From Metarhizobium sp039808465 (GTDB taxonomy: Bacteria; Pseudomonadota; Alphaproteobacteria; Rhizobiales; Rhizobiaceae): 29,272 nt of DNA. The DNA lies in NCBI GenBank assembly GCA_039808465.1, contig JBDHTA010000034.1, forward strand, positions 1 to 29,272, given 5' to 3'. The position numbers and the translations under genes are program-made. Positions 1 to 7,784 of the stretch are shown one piece after another. The notes beneath the pieces were generated by a model that saw only the letters and a list, made by a program, of their open reading frames with translations, was not told the DNA's origin and searched no databases. How positions within the stretch are numbered: position 1 is the first letter of the stretch; the number at the start of each line of letters is the position of its first letter.

Positions 1-1160
1 GCCTTGCCCCCTCGCGCTTTTCCGGCATTCCGATCGCGGTGAAAGATCTGTTCGATCTCGCGGGCGAGCCCACCCCCGCCGGGTCGAAGGCGCTGGCCGA
101 TGCCGCGCCCGCGAAAACCGATGCGCCCGCCATTGCCCGCCTCAGGGCGGCCGGTTTCATCGTCGTCGGCCGCAACAACATGACCGAATTCGCCTTTTCC
201 GGCGTCGGCATCAACCCGCATTACGGCACGCCCGCCAATCCTTACGACCGCGCCATCGGCCGCATTCCCGGCGGCTCCTCCTCGGGGGCTGCCGTTGCGG
301 TGGCCGATGGCATGGCGGCGGCGGCGATCGGCTCCGACACCGGCGGCTCCTGCCGCATTCCCGCTGCGCTGTGCGGCATCACCGGCTACAAACCGACCGC
401 CAGCGCCGTGCCGCTCGATGGCGCGTTGCCGCTCTCCTTCACGCTCGATTCCATCGGCCCGCTGGCCAACAGCGTCGATTGCTGCGCCAGCCTGCACGAG
501 ATCCTGAGCGGCGCCCCGCTCGCCGCCACGGCAGAACGCGCCGTCAGGGGCCTGCGCATCGCCGTGCCGCAATCCGTCGTCTTCGACGGCATCGAGCCCT
601 ATGTGGCCGAGACCTTCGAGGCGGCGATCCGGCGTCTTGCCGATGCGGGCGCGTCGGTGACGGAAATCCCGCTTCGCGAGCTGGAAATGGTCGGCCGCAT
701 CAATGCCAAGGGCGGTTTTCCCGCCCCCGAGGCGCTGTCCTGGCACCGCGATCTTCTGGAAACGCATGGCGAGCAGTATGACCAGCGCGTGCGCGCCCGC
801 ATCCTGCGCGCCCGTGAGCAGTCGGCGGCCGATTACATCGACATGCTGCATCTGCGCCGCGCCTATATCGCCGAGACCAGCCGGGCGATCGCGCCCTATG
901 ATGTTCTCGCCATGCCGACCGTGCCGATGGTGGCCCCGGCCATCGCCGCGCTGGAGGCGGATACCGATCTCTTCGTGAAGACCAACCTGACGCTTCTGCG
1001 CAACCCGACGCTGATCAACATGCTGGACGGCTGCGCCATTTCGCTGCCGGCGCATGCCGAGGGCGAAGCGCCGGTGGGCCTGATGCTGGCCGCGGGCGGC
1101 GGCCAGGACGCCGCGCTGTTCGCCAATGCGCGGGCGGTGGAAGCGGCGCTGCGGCGGTAA
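1..1160 (+). CDS. Amidase-signature family hydrolase (5'-truncated by window edge)
   Basis: This is an amidase-signature (GatA/AtzF-like) enzyme that hydrolyses a C-N amide bond in the cytoplasm. The frame is open from base 3, before the first GTG at 39, and reads ...GIPIAVKDLFDL, the usual block around the catalytic lysine, so about 70 N-terminal residues lie outside the window. Counting from the GTG, the lysine is residue 2, the cis-serine is Ser80 in GGSSSG and the nucleophile is Ser104 in DTGGS; the 24-residue spacing is the family norm. The protein is a clear paralogue of the amidase at 25891-27237, sharing GINPHYGTPANP and the Ser-rich core. It converges on a GntR gene with a palindrome between them. 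The substrate cannot be read from sequence; the nearby DUF2848 gene and LIV importer suggest a small imported amide. Confidence 0.93.
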   Translation, partial: LAPSRFSGIPIAVKDLFDLAGEPTPAGSKALADAAPAKTDAPAIARLRAAGFIVVGRNNMTEFAFSGVGINPHYGTPANPYDRAIGRIPGGSSSGAAVAVADGMAAAAIGSDTGGSCRIPAALCGITGYKPTASAVPLDGALPLSFTLDSIGPLANSVDCCASLHEILSGAPLAATAERAVRGLRIAVPQSVVFDGIEPYVAETFEAAIRRLADAGASVTEIPLRELEMVGRINAKGGFPAPEALSWHRDLLETHGEQYDQRVRARILRAREQSAADYIDMLHLRRAYIAETSRAIAPYDVLAMPTVPMVAPAIAALEADTDLFVKTNLTLLRNPTLINMLDGCAISLPAHAEGEAPVGLMLAAGGGQDAALFANARAVEAALRR

Positions 1161-1175
1161 GGTTTTTCAGGCGTT

Positions 1176-1199
1176 CCCTCATCCCGGCCGGGGTGAGGG
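1176..1199. repeat. GC-rich palindrome between convergent genes
   Basis: A 24-bp self-complementary element has 12-bp half-sites (one G-T pair) around a GGCC centre: CCCTCATCCCGG facing its complement. It fills the 46-bp gap between the amidase stop and the GntR stop and could end transcription in both directions, although no T-run follows on either strand. Related CCC..CCCCGG/CCGGGG..GGG palindromes occur at 4294-4317 and 21075-21100, which suggests a dispersed intergenic repeat of the kind common in rhizobia. Confidence 0.6.
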
Positions 1200-1206
1200 G
1201 CAGGCC

Positions 1207-1905
1207 TCAGAACTGCCGCACGATATTTTCCCGGAATGCCTCGATATGCTCGCGGATCGCGGCTTCCGCCGCATCGGGATCGCGGTTGCGAATGCCTTCG
1301 ACCACGGCCGCATGCTGTTCGCAAACGCGCACATGGTGCTCGTTGGAGCGCAGCGAGATGAACCAGAGGCGCGTCGAGCGGTCGTGCAGGTTGCCCATGA
1401 TATCGGGCAGCAGGAAATTGCGCGAGCTTGCCGCAAGCAGGGCATGGAAGGCGCGGTCGAGGTTCATCATGGTCTCGATCTCGCGGCTTTTTGCCGCTTG
1501 CCAGGTGGCGTCGAGGTTTTCACAGAGATGGGCGATGTCGGCGGGCTCGGCCAGCTCCGCCACCTTGCGCACGCAAAAGGCCTCGTTGACGAGGCGCACG
1601 TCGATGATGTCGAAAATCTCGTTGAGGCTGATCGGCTTGACCATGATGCCCTTGCGCGGCAGCACGTCGATGAGCCCGTCGGCCGCGAGACGGTCGATCG
1701 CCTGGTGAACGGGGGTGCGGCCGATGTTCAGCTCCGTGCTCAGCACGCCCTCGCTCAGCACTTCCCCCGGCTTGAGGTCACAGGTGATGATCCGCCGCTT
1801 GATGGCCTCGTAGGCCGTATCGCGCAGGGAAACCACGGGTTCGCCGCGCCTGCGCCGGGCGGAGGGCGCGCTGCCGGGTTCGGCAAGGGGTGTCTCGGGC
1901 ATCAT
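1207..1905 (-). CDS. GntR family transcriptional regulator, FCD type
   Basis: This is a 232-residue DNA-binding regulator. Residues about 25-92 form the GntR winged helix (YEAIKRRIITCDLKPGEVL, then a recognition helix around GRTPVHQAIDRL and the wing VLPRKGIMV). Residues about 95-232 are an all-helical FCD ligand domain ending in the EAAIREHIEAF helix. The start is a tandem ATG (1905 and 1902) after an AGGA-like site; the frame remains open far upstream, but that extension is arginine-rich shadow of the DUF2848 gene. FCD proteins usually repress catabolic or transport genes and respond to an organic acid or amide. The likely targets are the DUF2848 gene just upstream on the same strand and the divergent ABC operon, whose shared promoter region holds a dyad at 2764-2779. 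Confidence 0.92.
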   Translation of the reverse strand: MMPETPLAEPGSAPSARRRRGEPVVSLRDTAYEAIKRRIITCDLKPGEVLSEGVLSTELNIGRTPVHQAIDRLAADGLIDVLPRKGIMVKPISLNEIFDIIDVRLVNEAFCVRKVAELAEPADIAHLCENLDATWQAAKSREIETMMNLDRAFHALLAASSRNFLLPDIMGNLHDRSTRLWFISLRSNEHHVRVCEQHAAVVEGIRNRDPDAAEAAIREHIEAFRENIVRQF

Positions 1906-1944
1906 TGTCCTGTTTCCAAACGTCTTTGCACCATCGGCCGGGGC

Positions 1945-1981
1945 CGCCCGGCAAGTTCGATTAGTATCGACTTGCCGGGCG
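1945..1981. promoter_or_regulatory. Long inverted repeat between DUF2848 gene and gntR
   Basis: A near-perfect 37-bp inverted repeat has outer arms CGCCCGGCAAG and CTTGCCGGGCG and inner arms TCGAT and ATCGA around a TAGT loop, with one unpaired T on the left. It lies 40 bp upstream of the gntR start and 31 bp after the DUF2848 stop, both minus strand. No T-run follows, so it is not a textbook intrinsic terminator. It may act as an mRNA-processing or partial-termination stem; the inner AT-rich dyad could also be an operator for the adjacent GntR protein. Confidence 0.55.
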
Positions 1982-2012
1982 CAGGCAAGCCGGTTGCGCA
2001 ATCTCTCGCAGA

Positions 2013-2699
2013 TCAGCCCGCCACCGGCAATGTCTTGACGTCGTAGCCGAAGGCGATCCTGCGGCCGAGAACCGGGTCTTCCAGCTCGCCCTCGAAGCGG
2101 GTAGCGGGGCGCACGCCGCCGATTGCGGGCATGGTGCCGCCGAACATGGCGGTGCCGTCGGGCAGCCGTCCGTCCGCCGCCCATCCGGCGATGAGGTCGG
2201 CGGGCGCGAGCAGGCCGGAGATCGGGCCTTCCTGATACAGCACGCGCGCGCCGTCGATCACGGCGTGACTGCGCAGGATGAGGCTGTCCCAATGACCGGC
2301 CACCTCCTCGAAGGGCCAGACCGTTGCGGCCACCGGCTTGTCGCAGACCTGCTTGGAAACGGTGACGCCATAGGTCTCGACCTTGCGGTCCGTATGGTCG
2401 CAGCCGACGCCGACATGCAGCTTGCCGCCGCTGGCGATCAGAAGAGCCTCGACCTCGCCGCTGCCTGCCGTGCCCGCATCCTCGATCAGCCCGGCCGCCG
2501 TCACGCGCGCGGCGGCGACCCGGTAATAGGTGGGGGTGGCGGCCGGGCGGGCGACGCCGAGGGCTTCCAGCTCCTGAATATGATGCTCCATCGCCTCCTT
2601 GTTGCGGCCCGCCCAGCCAGCGATCACGAAGTCGGTGACATCGAGGGCGACGGGCGTCTGGCCGCCGCGGCTTTCCAGTGTGAGGTGCAGTGTGGTCAT
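2013..2699 (-). CDS. DUF2848 family protein
   Basis: This 228-residue soluble protein matches the DUF2848 family, whose members are often found beside amidases and ABC importers. Recognisable blocks are GVGCDHTDRKVE (about 117-128), FEEVAGHWDSL (about 150-160), and GTAMFGGT followed by a C-terminal FEGELEDPVLGR strand. The late GTAMFGGT and DPVLGR blocks recall the fumarylacetoacetate-hydrolase fold, but I see no proven catalytic set and assign no reaction. The start is ATG at 2699, behind a GGGAG stretch 11 bases upstream; the frame stays open much further upstream, but that part is antisense to the binding-protein gene. It is probably co-transcribed with the downstream gntR and is divergent from the LIV operon, so it may process the imported compound. 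Confidence 0.85.
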   Translation of the reverse strand: MTTLHLTLESRGGQTPVALDVTDFVIAGWAGRNKEAMEHHIQELEALGVARPAATPTYYRVAAARVTAAGLIEDAGTAGSGEVEALLIASGGKLHVGVGCDHTDRKVETYGVTVSKQVCDKPVAATVWPFEEVAGHWDSLILRSHAVIDGARVLYQEGPISGLLAPADLIAGWAADGRLPDGTAMFGGTMPAIGGVRPATRFEGELEDPVLGRRIAFGYDVKTLPVAG

Positions 2700-2763
2700 T
2701 GCGGTAACGGCTCCCGGGGTTGGCGGCCGCATTTCGCGGCCCGATAGCATAAATTTTAAGTGG

Positions 2764-2779
2764 CAGTGATATTTCACTG
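2764..2779. promoter_or_regulatory. Candidate operator dyad in divergent promoter region
   Basis: CAGTGA-TATT-TCACTG is a perfect 6+4+6 dyad in the AT-rich centre of the 246-bp gap (2700-2945) between the DUF2848 gene and the LIV operon. A possible minus-strand -10 (TATGCT, plus-strand 2746-2751) lies close to it. The position suits a GntR-FCD site controlling both directions. The rest of the gap holds no other strong element or convincing ORF. Confidence 0.45.
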
Positions 2780-2945
2780 TAGTTTTATCTTGCATATCAG
2801 CCGAGATTACGCAATCATCAAAACAGGGCGAGGGACGAGGAAACCGCGCCGGAACCGGCACCGAAGCCCATGCTTCGGGCGGCGATGCCGCATGGCCGGA
2901 CGTGGAAAAGCGCCCGCACGACCGGGCCGAACCAGAGGGAATGAG

Positions 2946-4244
2946 ATGAACAGCTACTGTGGACTTCTTCGCTCGGCCGTCGCGGCCGTCGCCATTTTCG
3001 CCGCCGGGGCGGCGCTCTCGCAGGAAAAACCGGCCGCGCTCGGCATCGGGGTGTTCAGCTTCACCTCCGGCGGCACCGCCGCCTATGGCAAGCCGGGCCG
3101 CGACGCCGCCGAACTGATGATCGAGCGCATCAACGCCCGGGGCGGCATCGGCGGCGTGCCGCTGTCGGCCACCTATGTCGATGAAGGCCAGGGCACCGAG
3201 GGCGTGATCGCCGAATACCGCAAGCTGGCGGGCGATGCCGCCAACCAGGTGATGATCGCCGCCCTCTCGTCCGGCAACTGCATGGCGCTCGCGCCGGTCA
3301 GCGACCAGATGAAGGTGCCGACCGTCGGCTGGAACTGCGACACGCACCAGCTCTATCTCAAGGACAGGCATCCCTATTTCTTCCGGCCGAACGGCAATAC
3401 CGTGCCGGAATTCGTCGCCTATGCCGCCTATCTCATGGCCGTGAAGCCGGATGTGAAGCGCATTGCCATCATCAACCCCGATTATGCCTTCGGCCATGAC
3501 GCGGCGAAGATCTTCACCAGCGCCATCAAGACCTTCAAACCGGATGTGGAAGTGGTGGCCGAACTCTTCCCCAAGCTTGGCGCGGGCACCTACCAGACGG
3601 AAATCTCGCGCCTCACCGCCGCCCGCCCGGATGTGATCTTCTCGAACCTGTGGGGCGGCGACCTCGAAAACTTCGTGCGTCAGGCCAGCCCGCGCGGCCT
3701 GTTCCGCTCGTCGCAGGCGATCCTCGCCCTCGGCGAATCCTCCATGCAGAACGTCCAGATCCCCGAAGGCGTTATCGTCGGCGTGCTGGGCGATGGCTGG
3801 TGGATGTCGCCGGATGCGGCCGCCAATGCCGAAACCAGGGAATTTGCCGAAGCCTACAAGGCGAAATACGGCAAGTGGCCGGTCTTCCCGGCCATGAAGA
3901 TGGCCAACAGCTTCCTCTACGTGCAGGCGGCCTATGAAAAGGCCATGGCCGCCAATGGCGGCAAGTGGCCAAGTCGCGACGAGGTCGCCGATGCCATGAA
4001 GGGCAGCGAGGTGAAGACGCTGACCGGCACGATGCAGACCCGTGGCGACAATGACGGCGTGGTCGACCAGATCATCGGCGTCACCGCCCGGTCGGATAGC
4101 CATGACGGCCCGGTCATCGGTAACATGGTGCGCTACAAGGGCGCCGAGCTGATGCCGCCGGAGGGGCAGGATCCGATCGCCTGGATCGGCACGCTTGGCG
4201 CCGGCCTGCCCGGCAAGCTGCCGCAGCCCGGCTCCTACAAGTAA
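2946..4244 (+). CDS. ABC transporter substrate-binding protein, branched-chain amino acid (LivK/Peripla_BP_6) type
   Basis: This is a 432-residue periplasmic binding protein of the type-I LIV fold. The start at 2946 follows a GAGGGA ribosome site. The first 26 residues form a Sec signal peptide (Arg, hydrophobic AVAAVAIFAAGAALSQ, then EKP). The mature part opens with GIGVFSFTSGGTAAYGKPGRDAAELMIE, typical of family members that bind amides, urea or amino acids, and contains the RIAIINPDYAFG hinge strand. It heads an operon with two permeases and two ATPases and so delivers ligand to that importer. The ligand is unknown; nearby amidase and DUF2848 genes point to an amide-type compound rather than leucine. 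Two strong hairpins follow the stop codon and may hold its mRNA level above that of the permeases. Confidence 0.94.
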   Translation: MNSYCGLLRSAVAAVAIFAAGAALSQEKPAALGIGVFSFTSGGTAAYGKPGRDAAELMIERINARGGIGGVPLSATYVDEGQGTEGVIAEYRKLAGDAANQVMIAALSSGNCMALAPVSDQMKVPTVGWNCDTHQLYLKDRHPYFFRPNGNTVPEFVAYAAYLMAVKPDVKRIAIINPDYAFGHDAAKIFTSAIKTFKPDVEVVAELFPKLGAGTYQTEISRLTAARPDVIFSNLWGGDLENFVRQASPRGLFRSSQAILALGESSMQNVQIPEGVIVGVLGDGWWMSPDAAANAETREFAEAYKAKYGKWPVFPAMKMANSFLYVQAAYEKAMAANGGKWPSRDEVADAMKGSEVKTLTGTMQTRGDNDGVVDQIIGVTARSDSHDGPVIGNMVRYKGAELMPPEGQDPIAWIGTLGAGLPGKLPQPGSYK

Positions 4245-4293
4245 CGTCAGCCCCTCGGGGCGGCCGCACAGGGAATGAAGCCGCCGCGCCGTC

Positions 4294-4317
4294 CTTTCTC
4301 CCCGGCCGGGGAGAGGG
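4294..4317 (+). repeat. GC-rich palindrome after the binding-protein gene
   Basis: A perfect 18-bp palindrome (4297-4314, TTCTCCCCGG-type half facing CCGGGGAGAA-type half) extends with G-U pairs to 4294-4317. It shares the CTCCCCGG/CCGGGGAG core with the palindromes at 1176-1199 and 21075-21100. It sits between the binding-protein stop and the first permease without a T-run, so mRNA stabilisation or partial attenuation is more likely than full termination. Confidence 0.6.
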
Positions 4318-4321
4318 AAAC

Positions 4322-4350
4322 GGCGGCGGCATGCCCCTCATGCCGCCGCC
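4322..4350 (+). repeat. Second stem-loop before the permease gene
   Basis: Perfect 12-bp arms GGCGGCGGCATG and CATGCCGCCGCC enclose a five-base CCCCT loop. Only four bases separate it from the preceding palindrome, so an RNA crossing this gap carries two stable hairpins in tandem. No T-run follows, and the next start codon is 42 bases downstream. Confidence 0.6.
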
Positions 4351-4391
4351 CCGCTCATGCGCGGCCGTTTTCCGCGCGCGGAGTCGAAATC

Positions 4392-5291
4392 ATGTTCGAA
4401 ACCATCGTTCCCCTTCTCGTCGACGGGCTGGCGAATGCGGCGCTGATCTTTCTCGTTGCCGTTGGCCTGACCCTCGTTTTCAGCGTGCTGCGCGTGCTCA
4501 ATGTCGCCCATGGCAGCTTCTTCTCCATCGGCGCCTATGCCGCCGCGTCACTGAGCCTGTGGATCGTCGGCGCGGGCCTGCCCGCGGGCTTCACCTTCGT
4601 CGCCCTGTTCCTCAGCGCCGCGCTGGTGGCCTGCATCGTCGGGCCGCTGATCGAGCGCACGCTGATCCGCTGGACTTACGGCAAGTCGGAAGCGGTGCAG
4701 ATCCTCGTCACCTTCGGCCTGTTCCTCATCCTCGAGGATTTGCAGCGCCTCGTCTTCGGCGTCGATTCGCTTTATGAGGATACGCCGGTGCAGATGCTCG
4801 GCAGCATCGAGATCGGCGGCGTCGTCTATCTCACCTACCAGCTCCTGCTGATCCTGTTCGCCGTAGCGCTGCTCGTCGGCCTGAAGCTGTTCATCGGCCA
4901 TACCCGTATCGGCAAGCTGATTGCCGCCGTCGTCGCCGACCGCGAGGTTTCGCAGGCGCTCGGCATCAACACCAACCGCGTGTTCATGATCGCCTTCAGC
5001 CTCGGCGTCTTCCTCGCCGCCCTCGGCGGAGCGCTCACCGTGCCGCAGGCCGGTGTCTCGCCGGGGCTCGGGGCCGATACGATGGTGCTCGCCTTCGCGG
5101 TCGCCGCCATCGGCGGGCTTGGCAAGATCGAGGGGGCGGCGGTTGCCGCCGTCATCGTCGCGCTCGCCCGGGTGTTCGCCATCTATTTCGCCCCGGAACT
5201 CGATGCCGTCGCGCCCTATGTCGTGATGCTGCTCGTGCTTCTGGTCCGCCCCTATGGCCTTTTCGGCTCCGCAACGACGCGAAAGATCTGA
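4392..5291 (+). CDS. Branched-chain-type ABC transporter permease (LivH family)
   Basis: This 299-residue inner-membrane protein has about eight hydrophobic segments and belongs to the LivH family: N-terminal GLANAALIFLVAVGLTLVFSVLRVLNVAHGSFFSIGAY is the family hallmark, and the EAA-like cytoplasmic loop is RIGKLIAAVVADREVSQALGINTNRV. The start at 4392 follows GGAG about 11 bases upstream; the open frame continues upstream through the intergenic hairpins and is not coding there. It pairs with the LivM-type permease beginning two bases after its stop to form the translocation pore for ligand brought by the binding protein at 2946-4244. Confidence 0.95.
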   Translation: MFETIVPLLVDGLANAALIFLVAVGLTLVFSVLRVLNVAHGSFFSIGAYAAASLSLWIVGAGLPAGFTFVALFLSAALVACIVGPLIERTLIRWTYGKSEAVQILVTFGLFLILEDLQRLVFGVDSLYEDTPVQMLGSIEIGGVVYLTYQLLLILFAVALLVGLKLFIGHTRIGKLIAAVVADREVSQALGINTNRVFMIAFSLGVFLAALGGALTVPQAGVSPGLGADTMVLAFAVAAIGGLGKIEGAAVAAVIVALARVFAIYFAPELDAVAPYVVMLLVLLVRPYGLFGSATTRKI

Positions 5292-5293
5292 TC

Positions 5294-6226
5294 ATGCCTC
5301 TGCTTCTGCTTGCCGCTGGCGCCGTCATCGCCCTCGTTGCGGCCACCTTCGCCTTTCCCTGGCTGGAATTCGTCCTGACGCTGGCCATCGCCAAGGGCCT
5401 TGCCGCTCTCGGCGTCGCGATCCTGTTGCGCGCCGGGCTGATTTCCATCGGCCACGCCATGTTCTACGCCATCGGCGCCTATGCCACCGCCTTTGCCATG
5501 CGCGATTTCGGCATCACCGATGTCTTCGCGCTGCTTTTGATCGCCGCCATTGCCTCGCTGGCCGCGGGGCTGGTGATCGGCGCCTTCGTGGTGCGCTATC
5601 GCGCCATTTTCTTCGCCATGCTCAACCTTGCCATTTCCATGGTGCTGTTCTCGCTGCTGGCGAAATTCTACGGCGTCACCGGCGGCACGGACGGCATGCG
5701 CGTGGCAACGCCCACGGTGCTCGGCATGGTTCTCGAGGCGCAGGGCTTTGCGACCTTCCTGTTCTACGGGTCGATTGCCGCCATGGTCGTCGCGGGCCTT
5801 GCCGTGAACGCCTATTTCAAGAGCCCGCTCGGGGAGGCGCTGTCGGCCATCCATACCAATGAGATTCGCCTCGAATATCTCGGCATTCCCGTGCGCGGCG
5901 TGCTGCTCGTTGCTTATGGCATTTCGGCGCTGCTGGCGGGCATCGGCGGCACGCTCGCGGCCATGACCATCGGTCATGTGCTGCCCGACATGGCCTACTG
6001 GACCGATTCCGGCCATCTCGTGCTGGTCGCCGTGCTCGGCGGCATCAGCGGCATTGCCGGGCCGTTCGTCGGCGCGGTGTTCCTCGAACTCGTGCATAAC
6101 CTTGCCGCCGGTTTCACCGATGCCTGGAACATGATCGTCGGCGCGGCGCTGCTGGGCGTCATCTTCTTTCTGCCCAAAGGCCTGATCGGTTTCTTCAGCG
6201 CCTCCAGGAAGGGAGACGTGGCATGA
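5294..6226 (+). CDS. Branched-chain-type ABC transporter permease (LivM family)
   Basis: This 310-residue LivM-family membrane protein is highly hydrophobic, with about nine candidate membrane segments. It contains GLISIGHAMFYAIGAYATAFAMRDFG near residues 49-75 and the family block AIFFAMLNLAISMVLFSLL followed by TGGTDGM. The coupling-helix region is LGEALSAIHTNEIRLEYLGI. It starts two bases after the LivH stop and its own stop overlaps the LivG start by four bases (ATGA), so the genes are translationally coupled. It is the second half of the heterodimeric pore. Confidence 0.95.
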   Translation: MPLLLLAAGAVIALVAATFAFPWLEFVLTLAIAKGLAALGVAILLRAGLISIGHAMFYAIGAYATAFAMRDFGITDVFALLLIAAIASLAAGLVIGAFVVRYRAIFFAMLNLAISMVLFSLLAKFYGVTGGTDGMRVATPTVLGMVLEAQGFATFLFYGSIAAMVVAGLAVNAYFKSPLGEALSAIHTNEIRLEYLGIPVRGVLLVAYGISALLAGIGGTLAAMTIGHVLPDMAYWTDSGHLVLVAVLGGISGIAGPFVGAVFLELVHNLAAGFTDAWNMIVGAALLGVIFFLPKGLIGFFSASRKGDVA

Positions 6227-6966
6227 CCGTGCTGCTCGAAGCGAAAAACCTGCATATCACCTTCGGCGCCGTCAAGGCCGCCAACGGCGTCGACCTGCAT
6301 ATCGACGAGGGCGAGTTTCTCGCCATCATCGGCCCGAACGGTTCCGGCAAGACGACGTTCCTCAACCTCTGCACCGGCTATATCCGGCCCTCGCAGGGCG
6401 AGGTCACGCTCGACGGCAAGCCGATCACCCGCCTGCCGCCGCGCACCATCGCCCGCAAGGGCATTGCCCGCGCCTTCCAGATCCCGCAGCTCTTTCTCGA
6501 CCAGAGCGTGCTCACCAACCTGATGCTGGCGATTGCCTCGCGCGAGAACCTGTGGCAGCTCGGCAGGACGCTCGACCGGCCGGCCTATCGCGACGAGGCC
6601 ATGGCGCTGCTTGCCATGTTCAACCTTGCCGATTGCGCCCCGGCGCTGGCCTCGACACTGCCCGAGGGACGGCGCAAGCTGGTCGACATCGCCATCGCGC
6701 TGGCGCTGAAGCCCCGCCTCGTGCTGCTCGACGAGCCGACCAGCGGCGTCAGCGCGCTCGAACGCTTCGCGTTGATGGAAACCCTGATGGGCGCGCTGCG
6801 GCAGGCGAAAGTCTCCGCCCTGTTCGTGGAGCACGACATGGATGTGGTGGAGCGCTACGCGGACCGGGTCGTCGTCTGGGAATCCGGCCGGGTGATGGCC
6901 GAGGGCAAGCCGGAAACCGTGTTCAAGGACGCCCGCGTCATCGAAAACGTCATTGGAGTGGCCTGA
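6223..6966 (+). CDS. ABC transporter ATP-binding protein (LivG family)
   Basis: This 247-residue cytoplasmic ATPase energises the LIV-type importer. Visible motifs are Walker A GPNGSGKTT (38-45 region), Q-loop AFQIPQLF (about 84-91), Walker B LVLLDEPTSG (167-175) and switch His204 in FVEHD. The ABC signature reads LPEGR (146-150) instead of LSGGQ: only the central glycine position is kept, and the catalytic serine is replaced. The protein otherwise looks intact, and such drift may be a subfamily feature, so it is probably functional through the composite sites formed with LivF. It overlaps LivM upstream (ATGA) and LivF downstream (TGATG). Confidence 0.94.
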   Translation: MTVLLEAKNLHITFGAVKAANGVDLHIDEGEFLAIIGPNGSGKTTFLNLCTGYIRPSQGEVTLDGKPITRLPPRTIARKGIARAFQIPQLFLDQSVLTNLMLAIASRENLWQLGRTLDRPAYRDEAMALLAMFNLADCAPALASTLPEGRRKLVDIAIALALKPRLVLLDEPTSGVSALERFALMETLMGALRQAKVSALFVEHDMDVVERYADRVVVWESGRVMAEGKPETVFKDARVIENVIGVA

Positions 6967-7646
6967 TGCTGACCGTTTCTTCCCTCAATGTCTCGCTGGC
7001 CGGCGCGAAAATCCTGCGCGACGTCGCCTTCTCGCTGAAGCCCGGCGCGACCACCGTGCTGATCGGCCGTAACGGCGCGGGCAAAACCACGCTGCTGCGC
7101 GCCATCATGGGCCTTGCGCCCGCCGAATCCGGCACGGTGTTACTGGATGGCAAGGATATGCTGCCGCTGCCCGCCTTTGCCCGCGCCCCCGCCGGTATCG
7201 GCTATGCACCGGAGGACCGGCGGCTGATTCCGGAATTTTCCGTCGAGGACAATATCGTGCTGCCCGGACAGGCGCTGAAGCTGCCGCAGGCGGAAATCAG
7301 GCGCCGTCTCGAAAAGGTCTATGCGCTGCTGCCCGAGCTTCACACCATGCGGGCGCGCCCCGGCAACGGCGTTTCTGGCGGCCAGGGCAAGATGGTGGCG
7401 CTCGGCCGGGCGCTGATGGTGGCGGAAAAGCTGCTGATGCTGGACGAGCCCTTCCAGGGGCTTGCCCCGGCGCTGGCGCTCGATTATGCCCGCACGCTCT
7501 CGCGCCTGCGTGAGACCATGCGCGGCCTGACCTTGCTGATCACCGAATCCAGCCCGAACCTGTTGAAGTCCGTCGCCGACGAAACGCTGCTGATCGAGCG
7601 CGGCGCGGTGACGCTTCAGCCGCAGGATGCCGCAACCATTGCATGA
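6966..7646 (+). CDS. ABC transporter ATP-binding protein (LivF family)
   Basis: This 226-residue partner ATPase of LivG has Walker A GRNGAGKTT (34-42), signature VSGGQ (136-140) and Walker B LLMLDEPFQGLAP (157-168). The block GIGYAPEDRRLIPEFSVEDN is typical of LivF. The switch position reads ITESSPNLL: LivF proteins normally carry Gln in EQN here, and this one has Ser. The start at 6966 shares its first base with the LivG stop (TGATG); the open frame upstream is LivG shadow. It is the last gene of the operon and is followed by the hairpin at 7654-7680. Confidence 0.94.
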   Translation: MLTVSSLNVSLAGAKILRDVAFSLKPGATTVLIGRNGAGKTTLLRAIMGLAPAESGTVLLDGKDMLPLPAFARAPAGIGYAPEDRRLIPEFSVEDNIVLPGQALKLPQAEIRRRLEKVYALLPELHTMRARPGNGVSGGQGKMVALGRALMVAEKLLMLDEPFQGLAPALALDYARTLSRLRETMRGLTLLITESSPNLLKSVADETLLIERGAVTLQPQDAATIA

Positions 7647-7653
7647 CGGATGC

Positions 7654-7683
7654 CGGGCGGGCGGCCTGCCTGCCCGCCCGTTT
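7654..7683 (+). terminator. Rho-independent-like terminator of the LIV operon
   Basis: A perfect nine-base stem (CGGGCGGGC with GCCCGCCCG) and nine-base loop are followed directly by TTT, eight bases after the LivF stop. The T-run is short, so termination may be partial, but position and stability fit the operon end. Confidence 0.7.
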
Positions 7684-7747
7684 GCCGCGGCGGCGCTTCC
7701 AAAGACAAAACGGCGTCGCACTTTGACTGAAATTGCTCTATATGCTG

Positions 7748-7776
7748 CTTCAGCTAGGTAAGTTGCAAAGCTGAAG
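7748..7776. promoter_or_regulatory. Candidate MarR operator
   Basis: A perfect inverted repeat CTTCAGCT-N13-AGCTGAAG ends eight bases before the MarR start codon and covers its ribosome site. MarR-family proteins commonly bind such dyads in their own promoters, so autoregulation is inferred. A TTGACT hexamer at 7723-7728 could be a -35, but no well-spaced -10 is obvious. Confidence 0.5.
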
Positions 7777-7784
7777 GACGGACC

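Noticed and set aside
1126..2046. A 306-codon plus-strand frame over gntR
   Set aside because: It is antisense to a clear GntR-FCD gene and crosses the intergenic palindrome; no domain is visible.
2700..4103. Very long minus-strand extension of the DUF2848 frame, antisense to the binding-protein gene
   Set aside because: High-GC shadow: the recognisable DUF2848 sequence starts at 2699, and the extension is His/Arg/Gly-rich without family similarity.
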